A program made the position numbers and the translations under genes. From Paraflavitalea sp. CAU 1676 (GTDB lineage Bacteria; Bacteroidota; Bacteroidia; Chitinophagales; Chitinophagaceae): DNA of 64,000 bases. Shown piece by piece: positions 23,362 through 31,328 of the stretch; positions within the stretch are counted from its first letter, which is position 1, and each line of letters begins with the position of its first letter. The notes beneath the pieces were generated by a model. It was not told the DNA's origin and did no database searches. It saw only the letters and a program-made list of their open reading frames with translations. The stretch is taken from assembly GCF_029223285.1 (NCBI RefSeq), contig NZ_JARHUJ010000008.1, positions 248,001 to 312,000 on the forward strand. The letters are read 5' to 3'.

Positions 23362-25653
23362 ATGGTGAATCGTTTTGTGCTGTTGATAACGTTAATGTCC
23401 GCTGTTGAAGGAGCATTTGGACAGGAAGTGCCAATCCATACCGTCACGGAAATAAGCTCTCTGCTACCAAAGGCGAAAGGCCGTCCCGAAAGGGTGAGCC
23501 TGCTGCTCGAAGGAGCATTGCTATACATATTAAGGCCAGGCATGGAGCGTAGCGATTATGATAGTGCGCTGTTGTTTTTAAACCAGGCCATGGAACAGAC
23601 AACAGCGCCGGAGGCACCCTTGTTGAAAGCTCGTTGTTGCAACGTGTATTCCCAACTCTACCGCGAAGATCACCAGAAAGAAAAAGGGAAGAAGTATATC
23701 GACACCGCCATAGCTATATTCACCATCCACAATGAGAAAGAAGCGCTGGGCGATGCCTATTTGGAATTACAGAACTATTACGATGTATATTCCGAAAGTG
23801 AGTGGCCGCAGCGGGTAAATTATGCAGAAACCGCAGAGCGACTGTACCGGGAAGTCGGCAATAAGTTTAAGCAGGCCGAAGTATTAAAACACCTGGGTGA
23901 TTTCTACCAGATAAAAGAAGCAGACAGCATTGCCCTGATACACCTGCATGCGTCGCTTGCTATTTATAAGGAACTGAAGTATCCGCAGGTGCAAAGTGTG
24001 TATGATCTCATCGGGTACATATTGTACCACCACAACGATCTGCAGCAGGCTTTGAAATATGGACTACTGGCGGTGGAAGTCGGCGAAAAATACAAGCCCG
24101 GAAGCAGTGAATTGAGTACCATTTACAATCGCGTAGGACTCACTTGTTATCGGCTCACGCAATACCGGGAGGCCGTTAATTATTTCACCAGGTCATTTGC
24201 CATAGCCATAGACCAAAAAGATACAGGAGCAGCTGCCGTGATCGCCCCCAATTTGATGGATGCCTATATGCGCATAAAAGACCAGCAAGGGCTGATCAGT
24301 TTTTTGCAACGGAATAAATTCCTGTACGACAAGGGAGCAGCAATCCATAAGATAAACTATCTCACCACTTTTGTATTGGCCTACCTGATAACCGGCGATC
24401 ATGAAAGCGCCAGCCCCTATGTAGAAGCCTTGCAGAACTTGGTGGGCAATACCGATGATGAAGGCCGTCTCAGGAACCTGCAAAGGGCCTTGATACCCTA
24501 CTTGCTGGCATCCCAACGCTATAAGGATATGTACAGGTACCTGCCTGCCAATGAGCGTTACTGCAGGAAGTACAGGAACTTCAACGGCCTGGCCGATAAC
24601 TACCTCTGGTGGTATAAAGCAGATTCGGCCCTGGGTAATTATCCGGCATCCATCGCGCACTATAAATTGTATAAAGAGGCCAGCGATACATCGCTCACGA
24701 TGAAAGCGAACCAGCAGATCAACCAACTGCTCATACAGCATGAGGCCTACAAAAAGGACCAGGAAATTTCAGCCAAAGAAAGCAACATCATATACCTGAA
24801 GGAAGAAGCAAAAATGCAGGAGGCGCAGCTTCAACAGGCGAAGTTGCTCCGGAACCTTACCTATGTACTGGTAGCACTATTGTTGCTGGTAATTTCCTTG
24901 CTGTTTAACAGGTACCGGTTAAAGCAGCGCACCAACAAAAAGCTTGAAAAGCAGCAACAGGAAATAGCGCGGAAAAATAATTCGTTGCAGCAATTGGTCA
25001 CCGAAAAAGAATGGTTAGTGAAGGAGATCCATCACCGGGTAAAGAACAATCTTCAAACCGTAATGGCGCTCCTGGGCACACAGTCGGGTTACCTCAAAAA
25101 TGAAGAGGCAATAACTGCCATCCAGGATAGCCAGCAAAGGATACAGACCATGTCGCTCATCCACCAGCGGCTCTACCAGTCCAACAACCTGTTGTCTGTT
25201 AAGATGGCTGATTATATACACGAGCTGGTGGGTAGCTTGCGTGATAGCCAGGGTAGTCACAACAGGATACACTTTATGATCGACGTGGATCCCATTGAAT
25301 TGGACGTAGCCCATGTGATCCCGTTGGGGTTGATCGTCAACGAGGCCGTCACCAATTGTTTTAAATATGCCTTTCCTGGCCAGCGTTATGGCGTCATTAC
25401 CATCGAATTGAAAGCACCTCAACAAGAGGAATGGTTACTGGTCATCAAAGACGATGGAGTAGGGTTGCCCAGGGGATTCGATATTCACCAGGCCGATTCA
25501 ATGGGCATGCACCTGATCAGGGGGCTCTGTGACCAACTCGATGCACAGCTGTCCATCACCAGTGAAAACGGAACTTGTATTACAATTTACTTTACAGCTG
25601 ATCTGCAAGCGGACCTTGCCAACACGCACACCCAATCAGCCACAGCGAATTAG
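23362..25653 (+). CDS. Hybrid TPR sensor histidine kinase (HisKA_2 / HWE-like)
   Basis: 763 residues from the ATG at 23362 (a GTG 6 bp upstream is possible). Signal peptide (VLLITLMSAVEGAFGQ), a periplasmic array of TPR-like helices (about 30-430; for example VEVGEKYKPGSSELSTIYNR), one transmembrane helix (YVLVALLLLVISLLFNRY, about 495), a short coiled coil, then the HisKA_2 phosphoacceptor EIHHRVKNNLQTVMALLG, and a HATPase with NEAVTNCFKYAF and DDGVGLP. The mix is typical of Bacteroidota two-component sensors that read a periplasmic signal. No response regulator is next to it. It converges with the downstream barrel gene (4-bp overlap). Confidence 0.92.
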   Translation: MVNRFVLLITLMSAVEGAFGQEVPIHTVTEISSLLPKAKGRPERVSLLLEGALLYILRPGMERSDYDSALLFLNQAMEQTTAPEAPLLKARCCNVYSQLYREDHQKEKGKKYIDTAIAIFTIHNEKEALGDAYLELQNYYDVYSESEWPQRVNYAETAERLYREVGNKFKQAEVLKHLGDFYQIKEADSIALIHLHASLAIYKELKYPQVQSVYDLIGYILYHHNDLQQALKYGLLAVEVGEKYKPGSSELSTIYNRVGLTCYRLTQYREAVNYFTRSFAIAIDQKDTGAAAVIAPNLMDAYMRIKDQQGLISFLQRNKFLYDKGAAIHKINYLTTFVLAYLITGDHESASPYVEALQNLVGNTDDEGRLRNLQRALIPYLLASQRYKDMYRYLPANERYCRKYRNFNGLADNYLWWYKADSALGNYPASIAHYKLYKEASDTSLTMKANQQINQLLIQHEAYKKDQEISAKESNIIYLKEEAKMQEAQLQQAKLLRNLTYVLVALLLLVISLLFNRYRLKQRTNKKLEKQQQEIARKNNSLQQLVTEKEWLVKEIHHRVKNNLQTVMALLGTQSGYLKNEEAITAIQDSQQRIQTMSLIHQRLYQSNNLLSVKMADYIHELVGSLRDSQGSHNRIHFMIDVDPIELDVAHVIPLGLIVNEAVTNCFKYAFPGQRYGVITIELKAPQQEEWLLVIKDDGVGLPRGFDIHQADSMGMHLIRGLCDQLDAQLSITSENGTCITIYFTADLQADLANTHTQSATAN

Positions 25654-26267
25654 TTCAGCCAAAAGCCAATACTCAGGCGGCCAGGAATGGTAAAGCGTCC
25701 ACCGTTCTCTTCGGTATTGCCGTGCATGTCTGTAAAGGGTTTTTCCTTGAAGATGTAGCCGGCCCCGATATTGAGGTCAAGGCTGAAGTGACTCTTGTAA
25801 TTGCGTTGCAGCCCCCATACGGCGCCCACAGAATGCACCGCTCGTCCATTGTGCTCCACATAGCCAGACTCGTTGACCCAGTATCTCCGGGCAATACCCG
25901 TCCTGAAAAAGGGTGAAAGGTAATTCGCGCTGTTTTTGGCGATGCGCTTGCCATTCTCCTGGCGCTTTTCAAAATTATAATAGTATCGGTATTCAACCGA
26001 AGCTGTCGGCTCGAGGTAGAAGTAAGAGCTGGAGCCCATGGCATCTGAATACGAATAGCCGCCATTGAAGCCCACGTATCCATGCAGGAAGACCGTTTGG
26101 AATTTCCCCACAGGGACTTCATAGCCGATGCCGGGCGAAAGGATCGTTAACTTGAAAACCTGCTCCACATCGGCTTCACTGGATGTTTCGGAGAGAGCGC
26201 GTTCCTGCGCAGTACCAGGCAGCATTGCCAACAGGCACAAGGTCAGAAAGGGTAAAAATTTTTGCAT
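25650..26267 (-). CDS. Outer-membrane beta-barrel protein
   Basis: 205 residues. Signal peptide (LPFLTLCLLAMLPGTAQ, cleavage after AQ-like), then alternating strands rich in Tyr/Phe/Gly (GIGYEVPVGKFQTVFLHGYVGF, split here as GIGYEVPVG and LHGYVGFNGGYSY; YFYLEPTASVEYRYYYNF) ending RLSIGFWLN, the usual terminal aromatic/polar strand of a barrel. Small 8-10 strand barrel of unknown function. Not a recognised named family. It is convergent with the histidine kinase and overlaps it by 4 bp. Confidence 0.75.
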   Translation of the reverse strand: MQKFLPFLTLCLLAMLPGTAQERALSETSSEADVEQVFKLTILSPGIGYEVPVGKFQTVFLHGYVGFNGGYSYSDAMGSSSYFYLEPTASVEYRYYYNFEKRQENGKRIAKNSANYLSPFFRTGIARRYWVNESGYVEHNGRAVHSVGAVWGLQRNYKSHFSLDLNIGAGYIFKEKPFTDMHGNTEENGGRFTIPGRLSIGFWLN

Positions 26268-26549
26268 GTATTATACGGGTTTAGAGATTGATCGCCGGCC
26301 GTTAAGACGGTTGAGTGCCGGCAGGTGCAACAATAATAGGCTGCATTTTACATACTCCCTTGTTAAAGCCTACCCGAATGACGTAAAACCATGGTTCAAC
26401 TGTTCAAATCGCGTAGTGAACGGTACAGGATAGCTTCAATCCTTTAAGGGCGATATTTCAATGATTCGGTAAATCTTTCAGGCAGTTCACGCCTGTTTAG
26501 GTTTTATTCAAAGACAGATTAGGGCATCTTGCACCCACAATTTTCCATA

Positions 26550-27833
26550 ATGAAAGGAACACACAATAGGACAAGCGTTGTAGCGCTGGGAGTTGTTTGC
26601 CTGGCACTGCTGGCAACGGCCTGCGGAAAGAAAGATACACCTGCACAAGACGGGAAGATAGAGATTGTGCCCAAGGTAAGTGGCGTAGGAACACCTACAG
26701 GAGCAGCTACCACGAAAGTGATCGGCGCAGCAGGCGGATTTGTTACCAGTGCCGATCATTCCGTAACGATTACAATACCATCAGGCGCATTGAGCGCCAA
26801 TACCACCATTGGCATACAACCCATCATTAACACCAATGTGGGAGGGAAAGGCACTGCCTACAGGCTTACGCCGCATGGGCAGCAGTTTGCCAAACCGGTA
26901 GAGATCGCCATGGCCTATCTGCCTTTTAAAGATTCAATGGCATTTCCTTTAACCGCTGTACTGTCTTTTCAGGGTGATGACGGCGTATGGCAGATGCCTT
27001 CGGGAAGTGTGGTAGATACAACGGCCAAAGTGGTAGAATACAGCACCACGCATTTCAGCGATTGGGCGATCATGGAGCGCGTAAGCCTGAAGCCGGTCAC
27101 CGCAACACTTGGTGAAGGCGAGAAACTTAACATCGTAGCATTGATCTATAATGCGGTACCCAATCCATGCAATTGTATGGACGATCTGCTGCAGCCGCTG
27201 CCGCCACGTGGTAATCCTTACCCGGTAGGTGAGCCTGCCGCACTACCGGTAAGGTATATCAAGAACTGGAAGCTGGTTGGCCCGGGCTCTATCGATCGCA
27301 CCACCGGCAATAGCGTGGAGTATAAAGCACCTGCTTCGATTCCCGGCTTTACTACAGCCACCGTAGTGATGCAGTTAAACGGCGATGACCAGGGTAAATA
27401 CCTGTTGTTGTCAAATATCAAACTGACCAGCGAAAGCTGGATTGAAATGAGTGTTGCAGGCGGCGCCAAAGTAATGCATCCGGCTACACCGGCCGTAAAG
27501 AGCGGTGATACTTATATATTATCGGGTGGCGACGAAGGCATTGGCAATTACATCATGATGAAATGGGACGGCGGTGTAGGCACACACGCCTGGGAGCTCG
27601 GGAATGGAAATTCCTGGCACTATATAAAACCGGGCATGACCTACGGAAGCAGGTGGATAGATATTTCGATACCCGAAAGACCGGAGAAAGTGAGTGGCGG
27701 AGGAGTTACGGTAACAAGAATTAGCGGAGGCTGGATAGAAGGAACATTTACGGTATCCAGAGCCGGGTATGATGACTTTACCGTTACCACATCTGCCAGC
27801 GGATCGTTCAAAGCAAAACTAATCGGGAATTAA
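26550..27833 (+). CDS. ZU5-like domain lipoprotein
   Basis: 427 residues from the ATG at 26550. Signal peptide with lipobox LLATA-C (Cys at about 26). A ZU5-like module follows: AAGGFVTSADHSVTITIPSG, then ALSANTTIGIQPI, and PVEIAMAYLPF, and later TTHFSDWAIME. These are the marks of ZU5 domains in secreted Bacteroidota proteins. The remainder is beta-rich with a Cys pair (NPCNCMDD) and no recognised domain. Predicted surface or periplasmic lipoprotein, ligand unknown. A TTG start at 26529 exists but would place residues before the signal peptide. It is followed by a terminator. Confidence 0.8.
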   Translation: MKGTHNRTSVVALGVVCLALLATACGKKDTPAQDGKIEIVPKVSGVGTPTGAATTKVIGAAGGFVTSADHSVTITIPSGALSANTTIGIQPIINTNVGGKGTAYRLTPHGQQFAKPVEIAMAYLPFKDSMAFPLTAVLSFQGDDGVWQMPSGSVVDTTAKVVEYSTTHFSDWAIMERVSLKPVTATLGEGEKLNIVALIYNAVPNPCNCMDDLLQPLPPRGNPYPVGEPAALPVRYIKNWKLVGPGSIDRTTGNSVEYKAPASIPGFTTATVVMQLNGDDQGKYLLLSNIKLTSESWIEMSVAGGAKVMHPATPAVKSGDTYILSGGDEGIGNYIMMKWDGGVGTHAWELGNGNSWHYIKPGMTYGSRWIDISIPERPEKVSGGGVTVTRISGGWIEGTFTVSRAGYDDFTVTTSASGSFKAKLIGN

Positions 27834-27893
27834 GTAAAGGCTGATTTTAACGGTTCAATAGTTAAGAAGGTTACATGGTTCGCTAATGGAGGA

Positions 27894-27926
27894 GATGGGT
27901 CGCTGAGGGGCGGCCCATCATTTTTT
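27894..27926 (+). terminator. Intrinsic terminator after the ZU5 lipoprotein
   Basis: GATGGG / CCCATC stem (loop of 14 nt) followed by ATTTTTT, 60 bp after the stop codon. Between it and 28178 I see no gene. Confidence 0.75.
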
Positions 27927-28178
27927 GCACAATGTGGAGCTTCATCTGCAATAAAATAATAGTGGATTGTTACGCAACCTTTAATTGCGAAATATTGTCT
28001 TTATAATGGCGTATGCGCGTATACGATAAATAGCCTTCAACAGCAGTAGAATACTTCCATCTTCAAATCATGTTTACAATATCTGCACATAAAAGCCTTT
28101 CACGGGCATCCTGTATCGCTGAACAGTCGAAAAGTGCCCATTTTACCTCAAAAATGGACTGCCTTATAACGAAGATAC

Positions 28179-28266
28179 AGCGCACTTCCAGCGACACCAT
28201 AGCGATCATTTAGCGACCTTACAGCGACATTATAGCGACCTTATAGCGATATTACAGCGATGCTGC
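28179..28266. repeat. Array of eight degenerate 11-bp units (AGCG core)
   Basis: Eight units each exactly 11 bp start with AGCG: AGCGCACTTCC, AGCGACACCAT, AGCGATCATTT, AGCGACCTTAC, AGCGACATTAT, AGCGACCTTAT, AGCGATATTAC, AGCGATGCTGC. The first five or six bases are conserved and the tail varies (consensus AGCGAYMTTAY). No reading frame fits. The spacing is about one helical turn. Confidence 0.85.
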
Positions 28267-28279
28267 TCCCAGTTACTTC

Positions 28280-28334
28280 CTGATCTGCTTCTGGTCTGCC
28301 CCTGATCACCGCCCGGTCAGGGCCTGGTCAGACA
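28280..28334. repeat. Adjacent array of five 11-bp units (CTGRTC core)
   Basis: CTGATCTGCTT, CTGGTCTGCCC, CTGATCACCGC, CCGGTCAGGGC and CTGGTCAGACA, again with an exact 11-bp period, 13 bp after the AGCG array. The motif differs from that array but the period is the same. Confidence 0.75.
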
Positions 28335-28352
28335 TGGATTCAATAAAAAGCA

Positions 28353-28381
28353 GAAACCCCGCAGTGCAGCTGCAGGGTTTC
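28353..28381 (-). terminator. Intrinsic terminator of the VOC gene
   Basis: GAAACCC / GGGTTTC with an inner GCAG/CTGC pair. Read on the minus strand it is followed by CTTTTTATT. It lies 48 bp beyond the stop of the gene ending at 28429. Confidence 0.75.
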
Positions 28382-28428
28382 TTATGACATGTCGTACTAA
28401 AGGTTCTTATGGACCTTAACCAGTGGCG

Positions 28429-28917
28429 TTATGGATTATTAAAAGCAGCTTCCAGCTCGTCGATCTCCAGTTTGGTCATTTCCATCATGGCGCGCATGGC
28501 GCTATCGGCTTTTTTGGTGTCCTTGTCCATCAGCATTTTGGGCAATTGAACTGGTGTCACCTGCCACCACAAGCCAAATTTATCTTTGAGCCACCCGCAC
28601 ATACTCTTCTCACCACCAGCAGAAAGTTTTTCCCAAAGCTCATCCACCTCCTCCTGCGTCTTGCAGTTCACAACAATCGAAACGGCCATGTTGAAAGTGA
28701 CCTGCTTACCGCCATTGAGGCAAAGAAATTCCTGACCATAAAGCTGGAAAGTGGAGGTGAGCACCGAACCCTTGGGTCCATTACCGACATCGCCCCAGCG
28801 AAGAATATCTCCGCGCTTCAAATTGTCTTTGAAAATGGAAGCATAGAAATCGACGGCTTCTTCCGCATTGTCATCGAACCACAAACAAGTGGTAAGTTTT
28901 GGATCGTTCTGTTGCAT
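28429..28917 (-). CDS. VOC-superfamily (PhnB / 3-demethylubiquinone-methyltransferase-like) protein
   Basis: 162 residues. KLTTCLWFDDNAEEAVDFYASIF is the start of the first beta-alpha-beta-beta-beta module, with LYGQEFLCLNGG closing it. The second module has MAVSIVVNCKTQEEVDELWEKL and the DKFGLWWQVTP strand. This is the PhnB-like glyoxalase/bleomycin-resistance fold, with paired modules forming a metal or ligand pocket. The usual first ligand His is not obvious, so catalytic activity is uncertain. Single gene flanked on both sides by 11-bp repeat arrays. Confidence 0.88.
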   Translation of the reverse strand: MQQNDPKLTTCLWFDDNAEEAVDFYASIFKDNLKRGDILRWGDVGNGPKGSVLTSTFQLYGQEFLCLNGGKQVTFNMAVSIVVNCKTQEEVDELWEKLSAGGEKSMCGWLKDKFGLWWQVTPVQLPKMLMDKDTKKADSAMRAMMEMTKLEIDELEAAFNNP

Positions 28918-28936
28918 GGCTTGAATGTTTATACCA

Positions 28937-28944
28937 CAAACTTA
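28937..28944 (-). promoter_or_regulatory. -7 box (TAAGTTTG) of the VOC gene
   Basis: On the minus strand TAAGTTTG matches TAnnTTTG, 19 nt before the ATG at 28917. No -33 TTTG is visible at the expected place. Confidence 0.45.
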
Positions 28945-29057
28945 GCAATGTTCCCCCGGCCGGAACGGGTGCCAGTGCGGCTTTCTAAAGGGGGGCTTGC
29001 GACGCCGGGCGGAGTGGGCAATCCCCGGCGGCAGGATAGTTGCAAAAGGGTAGTGGG

Positions 29058-29189
29058 ATGGTAGCGTACCTGCCTCAGCATGGTACGGAACTGGTACAGA
29101 ACTCCTACAGAACCCTTAGTGCTATAGAGCAGTCCCAGACAAGTCTTAGACCATTCCCAGGCAATACCCCGAAAAGTCCGTACCTGGTC
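29058..29189. repeat. Degenerate array with 11-bp period upstream of the VOC gene
   Basis: Twelve successive 11-bp windows share a loose pattern. Clearest are ATGGTACGGAA, CTGGTACAGAA, CTCCTACAGAA (29080-29112) and CCAGACAAGTC, TTAGACCATTC, CCAGGCAATAC (29135-29167). No frame in it looks coding. The remaining bases of the 29-kb gap (28945-29057 and 29190-29418) show no gene. Confidence 0.65.
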
Positions 29190-29418
29190 GGCGCCCATTC
29201 CGGTAAGCCCTTCGGCCAGCGATCTGCGGGATGAGCATGTGTAGGCGCTTTAAAGCCGATTGGGAGCCCTTGCGTGGGTGATTTCAAGGAATGTGAATAA
29301 TTGGCTGCCGAGAAGCTTGCGGCCTCTAATGAGGCGCTAATGCGTTTTGGCGGTGGTTGTCAATAGTCGACGAAGTGGGAAGTCGCAAAACGGTCCTCAC
29401 GGGGCTATATCGGTCCGT

Positions 29419-30006
29419 TCAGTCATGCACGCATTTGTACCAGTTGCCCGGGCGCAGGTACTTGATGCCCCGGCGGGTAAAAAAGCGGGTGAGGATCTGC
29501 TTTCCCTTTGCGTCATTGATCTGGAAATGAAGATGTGGAAAAGCGGTATAGCCCGTGTTGCCCGAATAACCAATATGCTGCCCTTGGGTGACGGTATCGC
29601 CCACCTGCACCAGAACCCCGTCTTTTTGCAGGTGCCAGTATTTAGCTATGCTTCCATCGGTATGCCGGATGATGATATGGTTGCCATCGTTCAGGTACTC
29701 TTCTTTCAATCCCCCTTGATCGCTGTCGCCCTTGGCTTCGATCACGATGCCGTCGCGGGCAGCACATATTTTGCTGCCTGTACGCATTTTGAAGTCGAGC
29801 GACAGCTCATTGCGGTGGCTCATCTTACTATTAGCAGCCTGTATCAGCAAAAACTTCGTGTCTTCGGCATAAGGCAGCCAATAGACGTAGCTGGTATCAT
29901 CCGGGCGGCGGCCCGATTTGAGATCCATCACAGCACGGTTGGAGAGTTGGGCCGAAGTTTCGAAGAAACCAACCGATGCAATGAAAACGAGTGGCAGCAA
30001 CTTCAT
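29419..30006 (-). CDS. M23-family metallopeptidase (LytM-like)
   Basis: 195 residues from the ATG at 30006, which begins a signal peptide (LLPLVFIASVGFFETSAQ). The peptidase core has SHRNELSLDFKM (zinc-binding His and Asp), GSKICAARDGIV, HIIIRHTDGSIAKYWHL and the HLHF motif in GYTAFPHLHFQIND. This is the M23 subfamily with a longer His-to-Asp spacing. It is predicted to cleave peptide cross-links in peptidoglycan in the periplasm, or to act as a regulator of cell-wall turnover. A longer reading to 30060 adds residues before the signal peptide and was not used. Confidence 0.92.
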   Translation of the reverse strand: MKLLPLVFIASVGFFETSAQLSNRAVMDLKSGRRPDDTSYVYWLPYAEDTKFLLIQAANSKMSHRNELSLDFKMRTGSKICAARDGIVIEAKGDSDQGGLKEEYLNDGNHIIIRHTDGSIAKYWHLQKDGVLVQVGDTVTQGQHIGYSGNTGYTAFPHLHFQINDAKGKQILTRFFTRRGIKYLRPGNWYKCVHD

Positions 30007-30156
30007 GGGCTTGTGGGTATTTGTTGATAACAAAATATTCAATTCCGTATACAACTGCAAATCGTACAGGTCGCCTGTTTAAAAGCCTGCAGTTACCGGC
30101 CATCACTTTCCGTTCTCGCCGTTTCCTCCTATCTTGCAGCCTATACCTCATCAACC

Positions 30157-31122
30157 ATGCATTCATTCGAAGAGTTGTCCAAAGACTTTGCGCAGAAGTT
30201 CAGTACCAGGCATTTTCCCGAAAAGCCCGCATCACTGTACGATCCCAACGAGTATTTCCTGTCGCTGGGCGGCAAAAGGGTGAGGCCCATCCTGGTACTC
30301 ATGGGCAATGAGCTCTTCGATGAGATCGTGCCCGATGCCTGGCATATAGCCAATGCCATCGAACTCTTCCACAACTTCACGCTCATCCACGACGATATCA
30401 TGGACAAAGCGCCGCTGCGTAGAAATATGCCCACCGTGCATGCTAAATATGGTGAGTCTACCGCATTGCTGGCCGGCGACGTGATGCTGGTCTCGGCCTA
30501 CGACCACCTCAATAAGGTGAAGTCGGAGCATTTCCATAAGATCGTTCACCTCTTCAATAAAACGGCCAAGGAAGTATGTGAAGGGCAACAGCTCGACATG
30601 GATTTTGAACAGCAGGAAACAGTGCATCTCGAGGAGTATATCCATATGATAGAGCTCAAGACCTCCGTACTGCTGGCTGCCAGCCTTCAACTGGGAGCCA
30701 TACTCGGCGGAGCCTCCAAAGGCAACCTGGAAGATATCTATGCATTCGGGCGCGACCTTGGCATCGCCTTTCAGATACAGGATGACTACCTTGATGCCTT
30801 CGGCGACCCTGCCAAATTCGGCAAACAGGTAGGCGGTGATATCATGGCCAACAAAAAGACCTTCTTAATGATTAAGGCCCTCGAGTCCTGCGCTGGCGCC
30901 CAGGTACAGGAAATGAAGCGCCTGATGAAGGAGAACCCGGCCGATAAAGTAGAGCGGGTGTTGCAACTCTTCCGCGAATGCGGCGTCGATAAATGGGCAT
31001 TCGACCTGAAAGACAAATACCTCAACAGCGCCTTCGGCCACCTGGAAAATATCACAGTGATTACCGGTCGCAAAGACCCGCTTTCCAATCTGGCGCATTT
31101 TTTAGTGCAAAGAGAATATTGA
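30157..31122 (+). CDS. Polyprenyl (trans-isoprenyl) diphosphate synthase
   Basis: 321 residues. The first aspartate-rich motif is LIHDDIMDKAPLRRN (about residue 88) and the second is FQIQDDYLDAFGD (about 207); GGKRVRPILVL and the KTAKEVCEGQQLDMDFE segment are also typical of E-type isoprenyl synthases. It condenses IPP with allylic diphosphates to make C20-C50 chains, likely for quinone side chains or carotenoids. Chain length cannot be set by eye; the residues before the first DDxxD are not bulky (HNFTLI), which argues for a long-chain product. Confidence 0.93.
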   Translation: MHSFEELSKDFAQKFSTRHFPEKPASLYDPNEYFLSLGGKRVRPILVLMGNELFDEIVPDAWHIANAIELFHNFTLIHDDIMDKAPLRRNMPTVHAKYGESTALLAGDVMLVSAYDHLNKVKSEHFHKIVHLFNKTAKEVCEGQQLDMDFEQQETVHLEEYIHMIELKTSVLLAASLQLGAILGGASKGNLEDIYAFGRDLGIAFQIQDDYLDAFGDPAKFGKQVGGDIMANKKTFLMIKALESCAGAQVQEMKRLMKENPADKVERVLQLFRECGVDKWAFDLKDKYLNSAFGHLENITVITGRKDPLSNLAHFLVQREY

Positions 31123-31328
31123 TTGACGAGTATACATGTACTCCTTACACGACCAGCTGCCACAAAAGTTCGCCATGGTGCGATCCCGCAAAGACCGGCC
31201 TGGTGCCCACCAACGTCCAGGCATGCACCCACGCTGTGCATCCTCTGCCATCCTTCCCAAACCCTTCCTTCAAAAAACTTCGTTTCGGCTTTTTTCCCTA
31301 ATTTCCGCCCCTTAAACCCAACACCAGC

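Noticed and set aside
26380-26430. GTTCAAATC, reminiscent of a tRNA T-arm
   Set aside because: No acceptor stem, anticodon arm or CCA-like end can be folded around it.
28179-28334. CRISPR array reading of the 11-bp repeats
   Set aside because: Units are 11 bp with no spacers between longer identical repeats and no cas genes nearby.
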